Source of the DNA: Solen grandis
Taxonomy: Eukaryota > Mollusca > Bivalvia > Adapedonta > Solenidae
Assembly (NCBI GenBank): GCA_021229015.1
Contig: CM037788.1
Coordinates: forward strand, 38,154,024 to 38,218,023
DNA length: 64,000 bases
Direction: 5' to 3'
The notes under the pieces are model-generated. The model did no database searches, was not told the DNA's origin, and saw only the letters and a list, made by a program, of their open reading frames with translations. Made by a program: the position numbers and the translations under genes. This document shows, piece after piece, positions 49,549-62,109 of the stretch (its first letter is position 1; the number at the start of each line of letters is the position of its first letter).

Positions 49549-50697
49549 TGAAGAATGGCTTGTCCAGACTGCAAAATCAATGCACTCCAATGCTAGAAGT
49601 AGTGTCCGTGTTGGCGATGGCCACAGTGACAAATCGGATGTCAATGTAGGTGTTCATCAAGGTTCTATATTAAGCCCACTGCTTTTCATAATTGTACTGG
49701 AGGCATTGTCATCTTAGTTTCGCACAAGCTGTCATTGGGAGATCCTGTATGCTGATGACCTGGCTATTGTTGACACCTCCCTAGAAGCGCTGTTTGAGAG
49801 AGTGCAGAAGTGGAAGAAAGGCATGGAGGAGAAAGGTCTCAGAGTAAACATGAATAAACCCAAAGTAATAATCTCTGGTCCCAATCTTGAATCTCTGAGA
49901 AGAACAGGAAAGCACCCCTGTGCTGTTTGCTTAAGCGGCACAGGCAGAAACTCAATCTTTTGTACCAACTGCTCAAACTGGGTCCACAAGAAATGCAGTG
50001 GTATCAAGGGCCCTCTTAAATCTGACCCGAACTACAGGTGTCCACGCTTCAATGGACAAGCTCGACCTATTGATGGTAGACCAGTCGAAGAGGTACCTGT
50101 TGGTGATGGAAAGTTTGAGGTTGTGGCTGACTTCTGCTACCTTGGAGACACTCTGTCATCTCGAGGGGGTTGTGAACTAGCTGCAATAAACCAGTCCTAG
50201 CAAGCAAACAACTGCCAATTGCTACCATAAGACCTGTCTTGCTATATGGTTCCGAGACATGGGTTGTATCAGCTGCCACACTCAGGAAAATGCAGCGTAA
50301 TGACAGAGCCATGATAAGATGGACCTGCCTTTTTTAAACCTGAAGAGAATGTCCCCTTTGAGACCCTTCTCTCTTAGCTTAACATTAGAGACATTGCAGA
50401 CATTCTCCGAAAAAAACAACAGGCTGAGATGGTCTGGCCATGTAGAGAGCAGTTAAGGGTGGATATCAAAGGTGCGTAACCTTAGCATCACCGGTGAAAG
50501 GACTCCAGGCAGACCAAAGCTGTCTTGGGACGACTTAGTGAAACGGGATCGCGAGTCTCTCTAGGGATGGACTGTACTAACCCACAAAATCGCCAGGCAC
50601 GGAGAGGGAGACTTCGCTCCCGATTGGACAGCCAGGCTTAACCCTTGTCAAAAGGAATAATTCAAGGCCTGGATAATCAAAACTGGATGATGATGAT
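49549..50697 (+). mobile_element. Second LINE fragment: RT with C-terminal Cys-rich finger, nested
   Basis: The translation runs 'WLVQTAKSMHSNARSSVRVG', 'VGVHQGSILSPLLFIIVLEA', 'ILYADDLAIVD' (intact YADD), then 'GLRVNMNKPKVIISG'. At 49911-50040 a PHD-like finger follows: 'CAVCLSGTGRNSIFCTNC' and 'WVHKKCSGI'. Then come 'FCYLGDTLSSRGGCELAA', 'RPVLLYGSETWVVSA', and a decayed tail. It ends in ATGATGATGATGA. The frame is continuous over 49802-50200. The surrounding LINE resumes after it. RT-plus-finger proteins of this kind are known in invertebrate LINEs. Confidence 0.75.
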
Positions 50698-50859
50698 GAG
50701 GTCTAGAAAAAGATATTTAAGCCTTGCAAAATATGTTAAAAAGGACTTAATATCGTCTGCCAAGTATACAATTACTAGATCTTTGTAGTGTTATATCTGC
50801 AGATAATTGCTAAAAAAAGTCAAAATCATGCATAGAAGAATTAATATTTCTGTAAACAT

Positions 50860-51783
50860 AAGACTCTTCGGGGTATGATAGACAAAAACATATATCTTTA
50901 TCAGGGTTGCATAAACGTTTAGCTAATTTAAACCACACAATCCCGTTATCATGCAGACGAACCTTTTCTACTTACGGGCTATAGCACAACCGGAAGTATA
51001 CTAATACTCCACCACTATCACGTCTCGCTCGACTATTATACCTTGGGCGAGGACAACTAAAATCAAAGCGCACAATGCGCTGAGAGACGGCGACGGGATT
51101 AACATTCTAAACCCAGCGTTTCTGAAGTTATTGAAGCAGTCACATGAAGACAAAAACTCCACCCGCTGTTGCTACAGAGGTTCTGTTTGTAACATAATAA
51201 TCCGGGGTAAAGGTCATGAAAGAGCTGCATACCTTAGTAGGTCATTCTCTTTCTCTTGTACTAGCGAATTCTATCTGTTGTTTTGTATGTGTAGAAACTG
51301 ACCAGGTATTTGATTATTTAAGATACTAGAATGTTTTCCTATCTATTTCAAAGTTAAGAAATGCCCTGGGAGGAACCTAACTCGCCATCATGCAAAATAT
51401 TGTGTGGACTACTTTAGGTCAATTACATACATACGAAGCACTACTTTTTCTTTTTACAGGAGTAGATCTTCATGTACGTAAGATGGGTTGCTGTTCTGGT
51501 TAAGAAATGTCACGTATATTTTTTTCACGCTTAAAATTGATGCTTCCAGTGCAAAATAATGGCAAAAGAAAACATGTTAACAAACAGTAACACACTAAAA
51601 GCGGTTACGGTTATGATTTAAACGCCTGTGTAACATATTCCACTCGTATTCGTTAGTAAAGATTCGCATTGCATGAATCCGCACTAAGCGCGGAGAGGTA
51701 CAGGTAAAAAATTTTTGTGGAAAATATGCAAATTAGCAAGGCCTGATTTCGATTTTCAGCATAAGACGGCTTATCGCCGTCTA
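50860..51783. other. Unidentified insert between LINE pieces, hairpin at right end
   Basis: The right end has AGACGGC-TTATC-GCCGTCT (51764-51782), exactly where the LINE endonuclease frame at 51781-51918 stops matching. The interior includes 'ACGTCTCGCTCGACTATTAT' and no ORF. It may be a separate element. Confidence 0.35.
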
Positions 51784-53160
51784 AAAATCGTACCCTTCAA
51801 TAACAACGTTACTTTGTTTGGAATGCCAAGTTTCTGAAAATAATAAACAATCAAATTGTGTCACATAATTAAGGATATGTTCATCATCTAATTTATTTTT
51901 AATGCCCTGGACATCTTCTTACAAAACCCAGAAGACGACAAATTGTCCACAGTGAACATTTTGCCGTCAATGAACAGTTTATCATAGGACACTGCAGCAC
52001 GTGCCTTTTTCATGGCCTCGATTAAAAGTTTTCGTCTATCCTGAATCGTTTTGGGATATTGTTCCGTAATCCACTGGTCGGAACCTTTCAACATTTCCGA
52101 CGCCCGCTTTTTAACTAACATTTTGTCAGGGTAATTGTTAAATTTTACAACTATGGAGCACTTTCTGTCAAAATTGAATTTTCCCATTCGGTGAGCACGC
52201 TCAATTCTGATCGAAGAATGAGGATCGGAAATTTTTAATTTGTCCGCACAAAGTCAAGTACAATTTTGGTACAATCTTCACTCATCAGGAGAAGAGTGCT
52301 CGCGGAACCCCATAAACAGTAAGTTGTCACGCATGGAACGAGACTGCAAATCATTTATGTCTTCATTCATGGTTTGCATTCTTTTGCAGTCACGTGATAA
52401 CTGGTCAATACGGTCCTTGTCCTTCTTCAGGTCACGGTCTATTTTGGACTGTGTAGATCTAATCTCATCAAACATCTGAGATTGGCACGACTTGACTATT
52501 TGAGTTTACCGTCGCTTCGACATATTTCAGTCATATAGCGACGTCCAGCTAATTACAGGTGGAGGAAGACCCCGAATGGAGGCATCCGGGTAGAACCACC
52601 GACCTACCGCAAGCAAGCTGGAAGGCTTCCTCACATGAAAATCCGAATGACCCTGCCGGGATTCGAACCCACGCGGTGAGGGGCTGAGTGAGTGTTAAAG
52701 TCAGCAATTTTACTCTCTCGGCCACGGAGGCCCACCCTCCCCCTCATCTGAGATTCAAAAGTTAAAACGCCTATTTTCAATATTTATTAATTTGTCCTTT
52801 GTTTTGGAAGCTGTTAATTCTAATGCAGATATACGACTGTCCATAGACGAAATCTTTTGAGATAAAGCTGACAATTGTTTATCAATGGCATCTAATTTCC
52901 CTGGTTTTTGGTCTAACACATCAAGACGATCTAAAATAGCCTGCTGAAAATTCATCGGCTGGGTTTGCTGAGAGGCACCTAGATTCACATATTGTTGAGT
53001 CTGCGGGGAGAAGAAAGTCCCAGGCAACGTCTGGTTTTTAGCGTAACTGTTCATATTTTTCATGTTAGTAGGTTGTACATAGTAAGCGTTTGAAAAAATG
53101 TTCATACCTACACCGCACTAAGAGCCAACGGGTGAAATATTGGCATTTGTGTTCATGGCT
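51781..53160 (-). pseudogene. LINE ORF1 plus start of ORF2 endonuclease, SINE-interrupted
   Basis: On the minus strand, 53105-52755 encodes a Gln/Asn-rich start ('FFSPQTQQYVNLGASQQ') and a coiled coil ('LDAIDKQLSALSQKISSM'). A SINE follows at 52503-52737. Then 52475-52278 encodes 'SRSMRDNLLFMGFRE' and 52187-51888 encodes 'MGKFNFDRKCSIVVKFNNYP' to the stop. Coiled coil, RRM-like and C-terminal domains in this order match L1/CR1-type ORF1p, an RNA-binding chaperone. In another frame overlapping the end, 'DVQGIKNKLDDEHILNYV' and 'LLFSETWH' begin an APE-type endonuclease, cut off at 51781. Confidence 0.75.
52503..52737 (-). mobile_element. SINE type 2, full length with tRNA head
   Basis: On the minus strand the head 'GGGCCTCCGTGGCCGAGAGA' (A-box; Ser/Leu-like) and 'GTGGGTTCGAATCCCGG' (B-box) come first. 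Then 'GGAAGCCTTCCAGCTTGCTT', 'GGTAGGTCGGTGGTTCTACC', 'CCTCCACCTGTAATTAGCTG' and 'GCGACGGTAAAC'. It is the most complete type 2 copy in the window. Confidence 0.88.
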
Positions 53161-53939
53161 GATTTCTTCTCGGGTTGATTGCCGCCATTTTAAGGAAATG
53201 AAAAACTGCGTTTTTTCTTATTACCCTTCTTGGTAGTGAGGATAAAAATTACTATAAGGCACAACACTCTTGTTATTGCGATAATTTTCAAAAGGTTTTC
53301 TTTCTTTTTTGATCACCCATTATTATGATGCAACTCTTCTCTAGTACGCTGTATTTCATTGGCTGACTATATCCGGTTGACCTATGAAATCTCGTGTACG
53401 AGAATGTATTTACAAAACAATGACATATTAAAAGAGGTTGTTTGAAAGTGAAAGTTGATCGTTTACAAAATAAACCCTAATTTCAAAAGTGGTGTGCCTT
53501 ATATGACGAAATGGATATAAAATATTGAAATGATTTTGGATATTTATTCGATCTGGTTCGTTAATATCTGCGAAATATGTGTGTAAATTGCTGCTTACAC
53601 GTGACTTATCGTGTTACGAAGTTGAGTTCGACCTACGAAAACTGGCAGTGTTTTGAGATAATATGACACAATGGTGAAAAAGGGAAATATCAGAGTGGGA
53701 CTTTTTTGTGTTTTTCTTGGAGGTGGATGCCTTGGCTTGTGTCAGGACCTAAAAATATTCCCAGTCACTGTTTTTTGTTTGTGATCAGACCGTCGGAAGA
53801 TCACCGGTATCGGAATTCGCCCTCGGTGAGTTACATCCCTTGTTAATATATAAACACTACCTGGATTTTTTCCCAAGATACTACGTGCCGAATCACTGTG
53901 ACTAAGAATATATAAAATGTCTCGAGGGAAGACAAACAG
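53161..53939. other. Intergenic; possibly LINE 5' UTR at its left
   Basis: No coding exon recognised. The part next to ORF1 may be the LINE 5' UTR. Confidence 0.4.
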
Positions 53940-54100
53940 TTAACTGATTCTTAAATTTTAGAATTACACCTTTTTGAAGCAGAATATACATGTGTAATTT
54001 ATTCTTTTATATTATTAATGATTTTCTTATTTGAATATGTAATCATACACAGAAATTGCAAAAATATAGGTCACGTCAAATCAAGTCCCCATAATATCAA

Positions 54101-54188
54101 ATGAAGGTATGGTGGACTGCAGGGGTTTTATCACCTTTACTGGCAGTTCTAGTCTTCTATGACGTTGTGTTTGCTAGTTTAACTTGCA
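54101..54188 (+). CDS. Putative signal-peptide first exon, C2 copy
   Basis: The ATG begins 29 codons plus one base (phase 1) and is followed by a donor-like GTGAAC. The C1 donor at the same site is GTAAGC. The translation starts 'MKVWWTAGVLSPLLAVLVFY' and continues 'DVVFASLTC': a basic start, a long hydrophobic core and a plausible cleavage after VFA. A CRE-like TCACGTCA lies 23 bp upstream of the ATG. A possible small exon with AG and GT borders lies at 54611-54652 ('VFTDNAIKAVQLLG'), but its phase does not fit. No other exon was found. Confidence 0.38.
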
Positions 54189-57100
54189 GTGAACATACTT
54201 AATTACTAGTATTATGTTAATAAACTTTGTCTACTTGAGGCCGATAATGTGCTGCAACACTACAGTGTCATACCGTACTCATGTGTCATGATACCGCACC
54301 CAGTCACATTATTCTGATAACAGGCCAGCAAGTCTTTGAACTACCCTGTATGTACAACGACAAATGCTATACGTGTATCATTTTCAACGACTAAATGGTA
54401 TGTCGCCATCGGGAATAAAACTACGACTTTCCGCTCCCGGTTGCGCTAACCTTTAATGGCATAATGGTTATATTAAGCTTTATATCATTAAGGATTTAGG
54501 ATATTGATACTTTTACAAAAGTCCATGCTGGATAACGACTTTGTTATTTTTTAGCCATATTTTTTATTAGATTAATAATGCGTGGCTTGATTCCGACTTT
54601 CCTCGACAGGTGTTCACTGATAATGCAATAAAGGCGGTTCAATTGCTTGGGTAAGAGATACCTAATAAACTTTGTTGTAAAACTTGACAATATATCTTGT
54701 ATATTTAGGAGCATGGCGTTAAATTAATAAAAAAGTTATATAAAATTACAACCAAAACGTATTGCAAGATCAAATACTCTATTGACACTCTTCAGTTGTT
54801 AATTTATATGGATTTTAGCGATCAATTTTCGAAGTTTTTACAAATCTAATTGACTGAAACATATTTTAAGTCATAAATTTAAAATCTGTCCACAGACTGA
54901 ACGCGATCTCATCCAATTTATTTGCCTGTCCTAAAAAAAATAAGATTTTGGTATGTTTTAATTAGTTTTTAAAACTTAATTCAATCTATTTCATAACTCT
55001 TTTATTTTGTGAAGATAAAATTTTAGAAGAGTTATTTTTCAGGGTATAAAACTAAAAAATAATGAATTGCGTCAATAGCTGATCCAATTACAGAGCACAT
55101 ATTTGTTTTGATTTGAATTGTGTTAGAACTAATTTTATATGGAAATAAAAGGATTAAACTATTGAAAAGCGGATCAAAACACAGTTTTGCGGGGACATAA
55201 AGCTTGTAAATGATAACTGTTTAGTTGATCTAAAATATGAACGAATAGTAAGAATGAGGTTTTGATTTTAACCAATTGTGAATTATTTCATAATTTTACG
55301 TTTCAGCGAGTTTTTTTAATTGCCAAGGAGTCTGATATTTAGTGATAAGCTTTGTTTAACAAAACGGTTAAGTTTAGGTTTTACTTTTCAGAAGACTATA
55401 GCCATAATCAATATTTGTTACAGAATATATTATTATCAATAATCGAAGGATTGAGAGTCCTTATGTTGCGTTGAGCATAAAATGGAACAGCAAAGGAGAA
55501 AGTGTGGCTTGTAATTTGGAACCATTTTATTGATTTCCCTCAACAAATGGATATTGTAGCTGTGAGGGTCGAACGACATAATTTCATTTGCCATATTCAT
55601 ATTAGATTAACCAAGGACACATTACATGCCAGAGGTGCGTGAATTGCTGCACTTCACTGGTTTACGGCACAAATCTTATTTATAGTATTTTCATTGATAA
55701 TTTTTCCCGCCTACGCAAACAGGTGCATGTATATCTTGCCCGCTAGAGGGCATAATTTGGATATCCGGTATTGTCATTTTCGCAATCAGTTACAATATAA
55801 GAATGGAATTGATAAAGTACTATGGACTTATAAATCAGGTGTAGTTTTATATGTCAACATTACTGTATGTGTCATTATCTTGATGAATAGTTCAGTACTG
55901 ATAGTTTGCATCGCAGTGCCTTTCTGGGGTTACTTATGAATTTATTTGTGTGTTTATATTTAATATGTCACGTGGTGAATTATATAATACCAATCCCTGG
56001 AACATATTGATAACATCCATGCATAATTATGCACCAACTATGATATAAATCTTTAAATCCCCTAAAATTGTTTAGCTGAAGCTCGCTCGAAGTTTAAGTC
56101 ACAGTGAGAAAATTTCACATTGTAAAATGACATACGATTATGAAATATTCGTCACAAGACAGGAGTAGTTTGTGTTACATTAATGAAATTTCACACATTT
56201 TCAAATCTTATTGTGCGTATAAAAAATTAGTAACCTTGTGGGAATACTTTGCACAAATAAGATTAAACGCGTGACCTCTGTACCGGTTATGATATCTTTC
56301 AATTGGCCGCTGCAGATGTCTACGCAAGATGCATGGTCAAGGTTGGGAAAATTTTGATGGCATCGCTCGTGTGTTATGAATGTTAAATGTTTCCAATGTT
56401 AAAAACAGTAAAGGTTTTAAAGTTATATTTCACATACTTTTCTGCCTATTTGAGACTTAGTGCTTATTTCAATGATACAAAAATATATGGCGGAGTGGTT
56501 GGAAATAACACGGCTTTTGTTTCAGAGACGGGCGTTTGAATGGCGATCATTTTAAATATGCGATACAATTCCCTGTCGGTTGATGATAAAATATGTTAGA
56601 TAAAGTCAAACTCGTTCATGCAGCCGTGTAACAAATATGCACTTACGTCTGTTTTAACATGCAATTTTCTCTTTATAATCGGTTTCTGTTTGATGCATTA
56701 ATTTGCGATATTTATTTGGCATTCTCTTCTGTCATGCCGAGTTTTTAACAAAATTATGATTAATTTCTACATAAAAGTCCCTTTCCGCTTGTTCCGTTAG
56801 CATCACCCCCCTAGAACATGCGCAAAAAACACATTTATAAATCTAAGAGTAGTTATCTTAAAGCATTCGCACATTAATATCTTTTTACAGGGTACCTTAT
56901 AACTTTGAAATCGATGTACAAATAACGACCTACAGTTACGAAAATATTTTTGTTTGGTTTGTAAAAGCACTGATAACACAGACGACAACTTAGATTATTG
57001 TCATGTGAAGATTTATTAACCGGAGTTTGAATCTTCAGCAATTGGCAGCAAGCGTCAATTGATTTTTATTTTTTTTATAATGTAAACATGAACTTACTGA

Positions 57101-57234
57101 ACTACTAGTAGAGACGAATAAGAATATCATTTTTGGAGGAAGCTGTCCCATTTGATTATTCTCATTCGTTAAAAAAATGAACATAACGCCCCAAGCATTT
57201 AAAAAATGAACCAAAGTTAAAAAAACAACAAAAA

Positions 57235-57265
57235 TAAAAAACAACAACAACAACAACAACAACAA
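57235..57265. repeat. (AAC)n microsatellite
   Basis: About 9 units, at a place where C1 has none. Confidence 0.95.
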
Positions 57266-57826
57266 GATAATAAAGCTTGGTCCAATTATTGCAGTAGTCT
57301 ATTTCTATTTCCCCTAGAGGTTGAATGAATATCTTGGGCAATTAATTTTCAAAATGCATCTTCCAGTTACACCTTTAAAACAAGCAAGTTCGATTGATTT
57401 GTTTAGACAATATTTTGTAAGCAAACTATTCCAATACACGTACCAAGATCATATAGCCTAATTGTGGTGATACTAGCTTTCCTGTTTATTTACTCGGTTT
57501 TCGCGGACGATACGTAAGTTAATATACCAACCTGGATACAACAACAACAAATACTTATACCAATAGATTTAATTCGTGTTTTTACAATAGACCACAACTA
57601 ATTTTTTTTCATCTCATAATCAACAAACTTAATAATTTGTTCTATTCTGTGAAACGCAATAATACAATAGAAGGAATTCCTACAGCACATATTTCAGATA
57701 AATGACTGATTTTCAAAAAATTGTAGTCGTTTTTGTTTTTGTTTTTTTGTTTGTTTTGTTTTTTGTAAACTGGCATTGGCATAGTGAACTGAATTAATGT
57801 AATTAACTTCTCTACTCTAGTATTTC

Positions 57827-57862
57827 TGATATACTGTCGCAGCGACAGTAAGAAATTTTAAT
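57827..57862 (+). mobile_element. SINE type 2 tail scrap
   Basis: 'CTGATATACTGTCGCAGCGA' plus CAGTAA resembles the SINE type 2 3' end. Very short. Confidence 0.35.
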
Positions 57863-60663
57863 ATGCCACAACCAAGAACTGAAATGAAAATATACTGATT
57901 TCTAAAACTGAATAAAAGCTTTATCTAAAATCATTAAATGCATACCTTTTTTCAATGTTTTTTTTTTCTTCGGGCAATTGTGCTGACCAATATCTCTGGC
58001 AGTCGTCATCGGAACATCCCTGTGTTCAAGTAACTAAGTCATATGTCTTTTAAAACTGATTGTCTGCCTTGGCAAGAACAAATTAAATACCCAGAAGTTC
58101 TTAATCTAATATGAGTGTCTCTAGAACCGTTCACAATTTTTTGTTTTATGATTACATATATTATATTTGTTGTTGCAATGAGATTTAACTCATATCAATC
58201 TTCGCGAGTTACCTAAAAAGACACTCTTTATAAAAACAGTTTCCAATAAAGAGATATTACGGTACATTAAATGTAGATATAGGTGCAATAAAATGTTGGT
58301 CCGTCTAAAGGTCTGCATACACAACGAATGATGGATCCGAAATAATTTAGTTATCACAAAATTACAGTCTACAACGTCGTAGTATATTCTTGGTTGACAA
58401 TCATAATATTTTGAAATGCATTATTTCAATTAAGTTTTGCTTAAACTATGCGACGCTCTACTTATATTTCCAATATTTCCTTCTCCTTTAGCCATGACTT
58501 TACCTCCTCTGTCTTTTTCTCTTACGCGCTATTGCTCATCACCAATTCTTTGCTTCTCATGATCTTTAATGTAAATATTTGTTTCAAATCATGTCATATT
58601 AATTTTCTTTTAAAATTAATTGGATAATGTTACAAGACAAGTGTACGAAATAAAATTGTTTGAATGTTAATGTTATAAATGTTTATTCTATAAAAAATCG
58701 ATAAATGAAACATCAGCTGCTTAATGAAGCGTAGAAATAGATCTAGTGTAATCTTTAAATTTAAGATAGCCATATTTCTTTTTAAATTTAGTTTTTAAGT
58801 TATATGGTAAGTTAAATATTTCTACCCAGTTCTTCCAGTCTAACGAATGAGCTTAGCCTCTGTAACAGAATAAATGTAATATCTTCCCGTAAAGCAAAGC
58901 GAGTATAAATCCCACTTTCATTTAGCGTGCCACAGTGACACCAAGTTTTACCCTTATAGTTAAAGTATTGCATTTAGGGAATGCGGATCAATACACTGAT
59001 TTTATTGAATTGACTTGTGATGATTTTCACCAAGGATTTATGATTCCGGAAAAAAAATATAATCATGAATTGAATTTCACTGTTTACACGTGAACTTGCT
59101 GCGAAGCTGTGCGACCTTATCAATAGAGTTAACATCAGTAATTATTTTATTATTCGGAGAAACAATTAATTGATAACGGGATGGAATTTCATTTTGCACA
59201 CTTGCAAAGATCCATTTTTGAACAAGAAATAATTGGTGTAATTCCGTAATGATTAATGTTGTGCCATTGGATATGGCCATTAACACAATAAGATAGCATT
59301 TGTTTTTAACGTGTATAAAAGGGATCTCTAACTGATGAGTTAATAGGGGAAAACGTGTATATGTCACATTTATAATAGAGGTTTCTTGATAAAAGAAAAT
59401 GAAGAAACAATTCGATACAGCTTTGACAGTTAAATTCTATTCCATGCCACTTTATTCAAGTCATTATATAATTTTATGAATCAATATATATTTACTATAT
59501 TAATTTACTTATATCTAATTCATTTAAATTCCAGTTGTTTCATAATGGTCATTGCTTTTTAAAAAGGTTTTGAATGTTCAAAGAACAAAATTGGTGTCTA
59601 TTATTTGTGTTTATTTCAGATAAATTTCAGTTTGATCCACATTATCTTTCTTTATGTTCAATTATCATCAGGCCTAATAACCCACCGAAAAATTCTGACA
59701 CATATATATTGCAGCTAAAATCTATCAAATACGCAAAGTCAAGAAAATGCTGTAAAGAGAATCGGAACCAAACATTTTTTTATTGAACGAGGCTAACATT
59801 TTCTGCTCTAAAGTGGTAAAGGTCATTAAACGGCATTCATTGTAATGAAATGTGACAATTTACCTTATGTAAGTGGAGGGCGTCTGGGGGAAAACTTGAG
59901 ACTGTGACATTTGCAGAGGTTATAGCTGATAAATGTTGCGACCGTTGGTGAGTTTATCTGATACCATCAGACTCAGTAAAACTGATCCTTGCAGACCACT
60001 TGCCTCGGGAACAAAATTGCATAGCTTTTTGAGACACTTGTTTATTAGTGAAATACAGTACCAAAATATCATCAGTAGACGTTCCAGATTTCTTGTCACC
60101 TTGTACATTATTAACCAGTCTAAAATAACTCACGTCCCTATACGGCTAATGATAATTTACATTTCATTTCATATCAAAAGACCATTACCATATTTCTAAA
60201 CGTATAAAGCGTCTTCAAAATGGCATGGGAAAGGGATTAGGGTTAAAAATAGTAAATGCATATATTAAGTATGTTTTCGCACAGCGGTTATCTGAATAAG
60301 ACTATCATGCATTTCCACTGTTAGGTCTAAACACACCCATCACAGACAACAAACACCTATGAATGCAATTGGCAAGGCGGGAGATAAAATTGAATTATCA
60401 CGCCAAGAGTTTTACAGCAGTGTCTTTGTTTCTTCTTTACAGTCAAATATATCATATATTGCCATTGTCTTCTTAATACACACACATCTTTTTTTTAAAA
60501 GTATTTTCGTGTTTTATGCACGTTTAAAAATCCTATGTAAACACACGACTTTTATTGCAATGGGCAAGACGATATATTGAATTGAACTCAACAAATAAAT
60601 AGATTAAAAGGGGTGTCTATTTCTGTACAGTCAAACACATACTATATTGCCTTCGTATTTTTA

Positions 60664-60682
60664 ACACACACACACACACACA
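60664..60682. repeat. (CA)n microsatellite
   Basis: About 9 units. Confidence 0.9.
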
Positions 60683-61789
60683 TTTTTAAGTAAGTTCGTG
60701 CTTTTTTATGCACTTTAAAAATCTTATGATGAACATAGCGTTTCCTTTAAGTACCCTTCTTTATCGTTACGGCGTGACAAAAGTGTCTGATATTGCTATC
60801 TGGAGTATGGCTTCTGTCCTTCTGGAGACTTAAATGTTCTCCTGTGAGCCACTAACCAAGATTCATAGCAGGATTTATTTCTGTGACTGTCACTTATTTT
60901 TGTCTACTGGGATCTCTTTTATTTTCATAATTTGTTGACAGCGAGTTTATTTCCGGGCAAAACTTTTCGAAAGTTAACACAAAAAACATCATGTATTACT
61001 TTTAATTAAAGCCTTGCAGGATTATTTTTTAATTAAATATAAGAAATGTGTATGCATTTTACTTATGTTAATTTAATATATTTTTGTGTGTAAAAAAAAA
61101 CAGAATGGAAGTTATATAGTGCGCTATCTGGTTCTGAATATTTTTACAATTTAATACAATGCTTTTCGCTGAATTTCTAGAAATTATACAAGGTTTTTTA
61201 CATGTCCGAAAGCTCCATGATATTAAATATTAGATATGCGATTTTGCCGTGTTCAAAAATAAAAGGCAACTGATAATATTTTTAATGTTGCTTTTCTTTT
61301 TAAAAAGATTTTTTTTCTACATATTCTACATGCCTTATCTGGTCGGCTGCTGCGTTAATGATTAACATCTGTAGCATGTTATATATCGTTCTAAGGTAAC
61401 TTAAAAGCACAGTTACCACTAAACTAAATGTGAAGCGTATCGCACATAATTATCCTATTTTATCTTTTAATTGTTTTAAAAAGAATCGATGGCTTATATA
61501 TCATAATCTATTTAATATAATTTACCGCCACACAAATAAATCATTCGTTCGACTTAGAATAAGAGGTAGGAAATTAGAATTTTGCGTGCTTTTAGAAATT
61601 CGTCTGAAACACCACTTTTTGACACAGACACCGGTATTACGTTTGGCACGGCGACATAACAGGAACAAGTCTATTAATAACGTATTACAAAGGATTTTGA
61701 CGTTTCTCTTATATATCCCTTTAATTAACAATAACATTTTTAGAGATATAAACACCTAATGCATTAGAAGCATTTCATACCAAATTCGT

Positions 61790-61899
61790 AAACAAATGGT
61801 ACTGGTATAGCTCCATTACTTTGTGCACAGAATATAAGGGTAGTTCCCGGACTGGTTGGCCCGGCGTTAGGATAATGTAACTTGGTGTGGTATCATGCC
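61790..61899 (+). mobile_element. SINE type 1, broken by assembly gap
   Basis: 'ATGGTACTGGTATAGCTCC', 'GGACTGGTTGGCCCGGCG' and 'GGTATCATGCC' are followed immediately by N. The 3' half is in the gap. Confidence 0.8.
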
Positions 61900-61999
61900 N
61901 NNNNNNNNNNNNNNNNNNNNNNNNNNNNNNNNNNNNNNNNNNNNNNNNNNNNNNNNNNNNNNNNNNNNNNNNNNNNNNNNNNNNNNNNNNNNNNNNNNN
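61900..61999. other. Assembly gap (100 N)
   Basis: Exactly 100 N, a placeholder. Confidence 1.
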
Positions 62000-62109
62000 G
62001 TATTTTTTTTTTTGGATGATATTTTTTTTCTCAATTTATTCAGCATAAATACATTTATTCATCCCTGTATCAGTTGTTACGGTACTACCATTTAATTCTA
62101 ATTAATTTT

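Larger units (their letters stand above)
46935..50860. mobile_element. LINE copy with inverted 5' segment (twin-priming-like)
   Basis: 46935-47878 (minus) encodes the endonuclease C-terminus and the linker before RT. 47880-49548 and 50697-50860 (plus) encode RT from its first box to the C-terminal tail. The break on both sides falls at nearly the same place in the protein: the linker ends about 'KMLYKILKL' and the plus part starts 'WIKGILIPCFKKGD'. A second LINE (49549-50697) lies inside. Confidence 0.65.
53940..61790. repeat. Segmental duplication, copy C2
   Basis: Collinear with C1 (33000-40790), more than 20 kb apart, same orientation. Homology ends at a SINE and assembly gap near 61790-61900. 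Confidence 0.8.

Noticed and set aside
61895..62095. Frame starting beside the second N run
   Set aside because: Mostly unknown bases. The known part is low-complexity.
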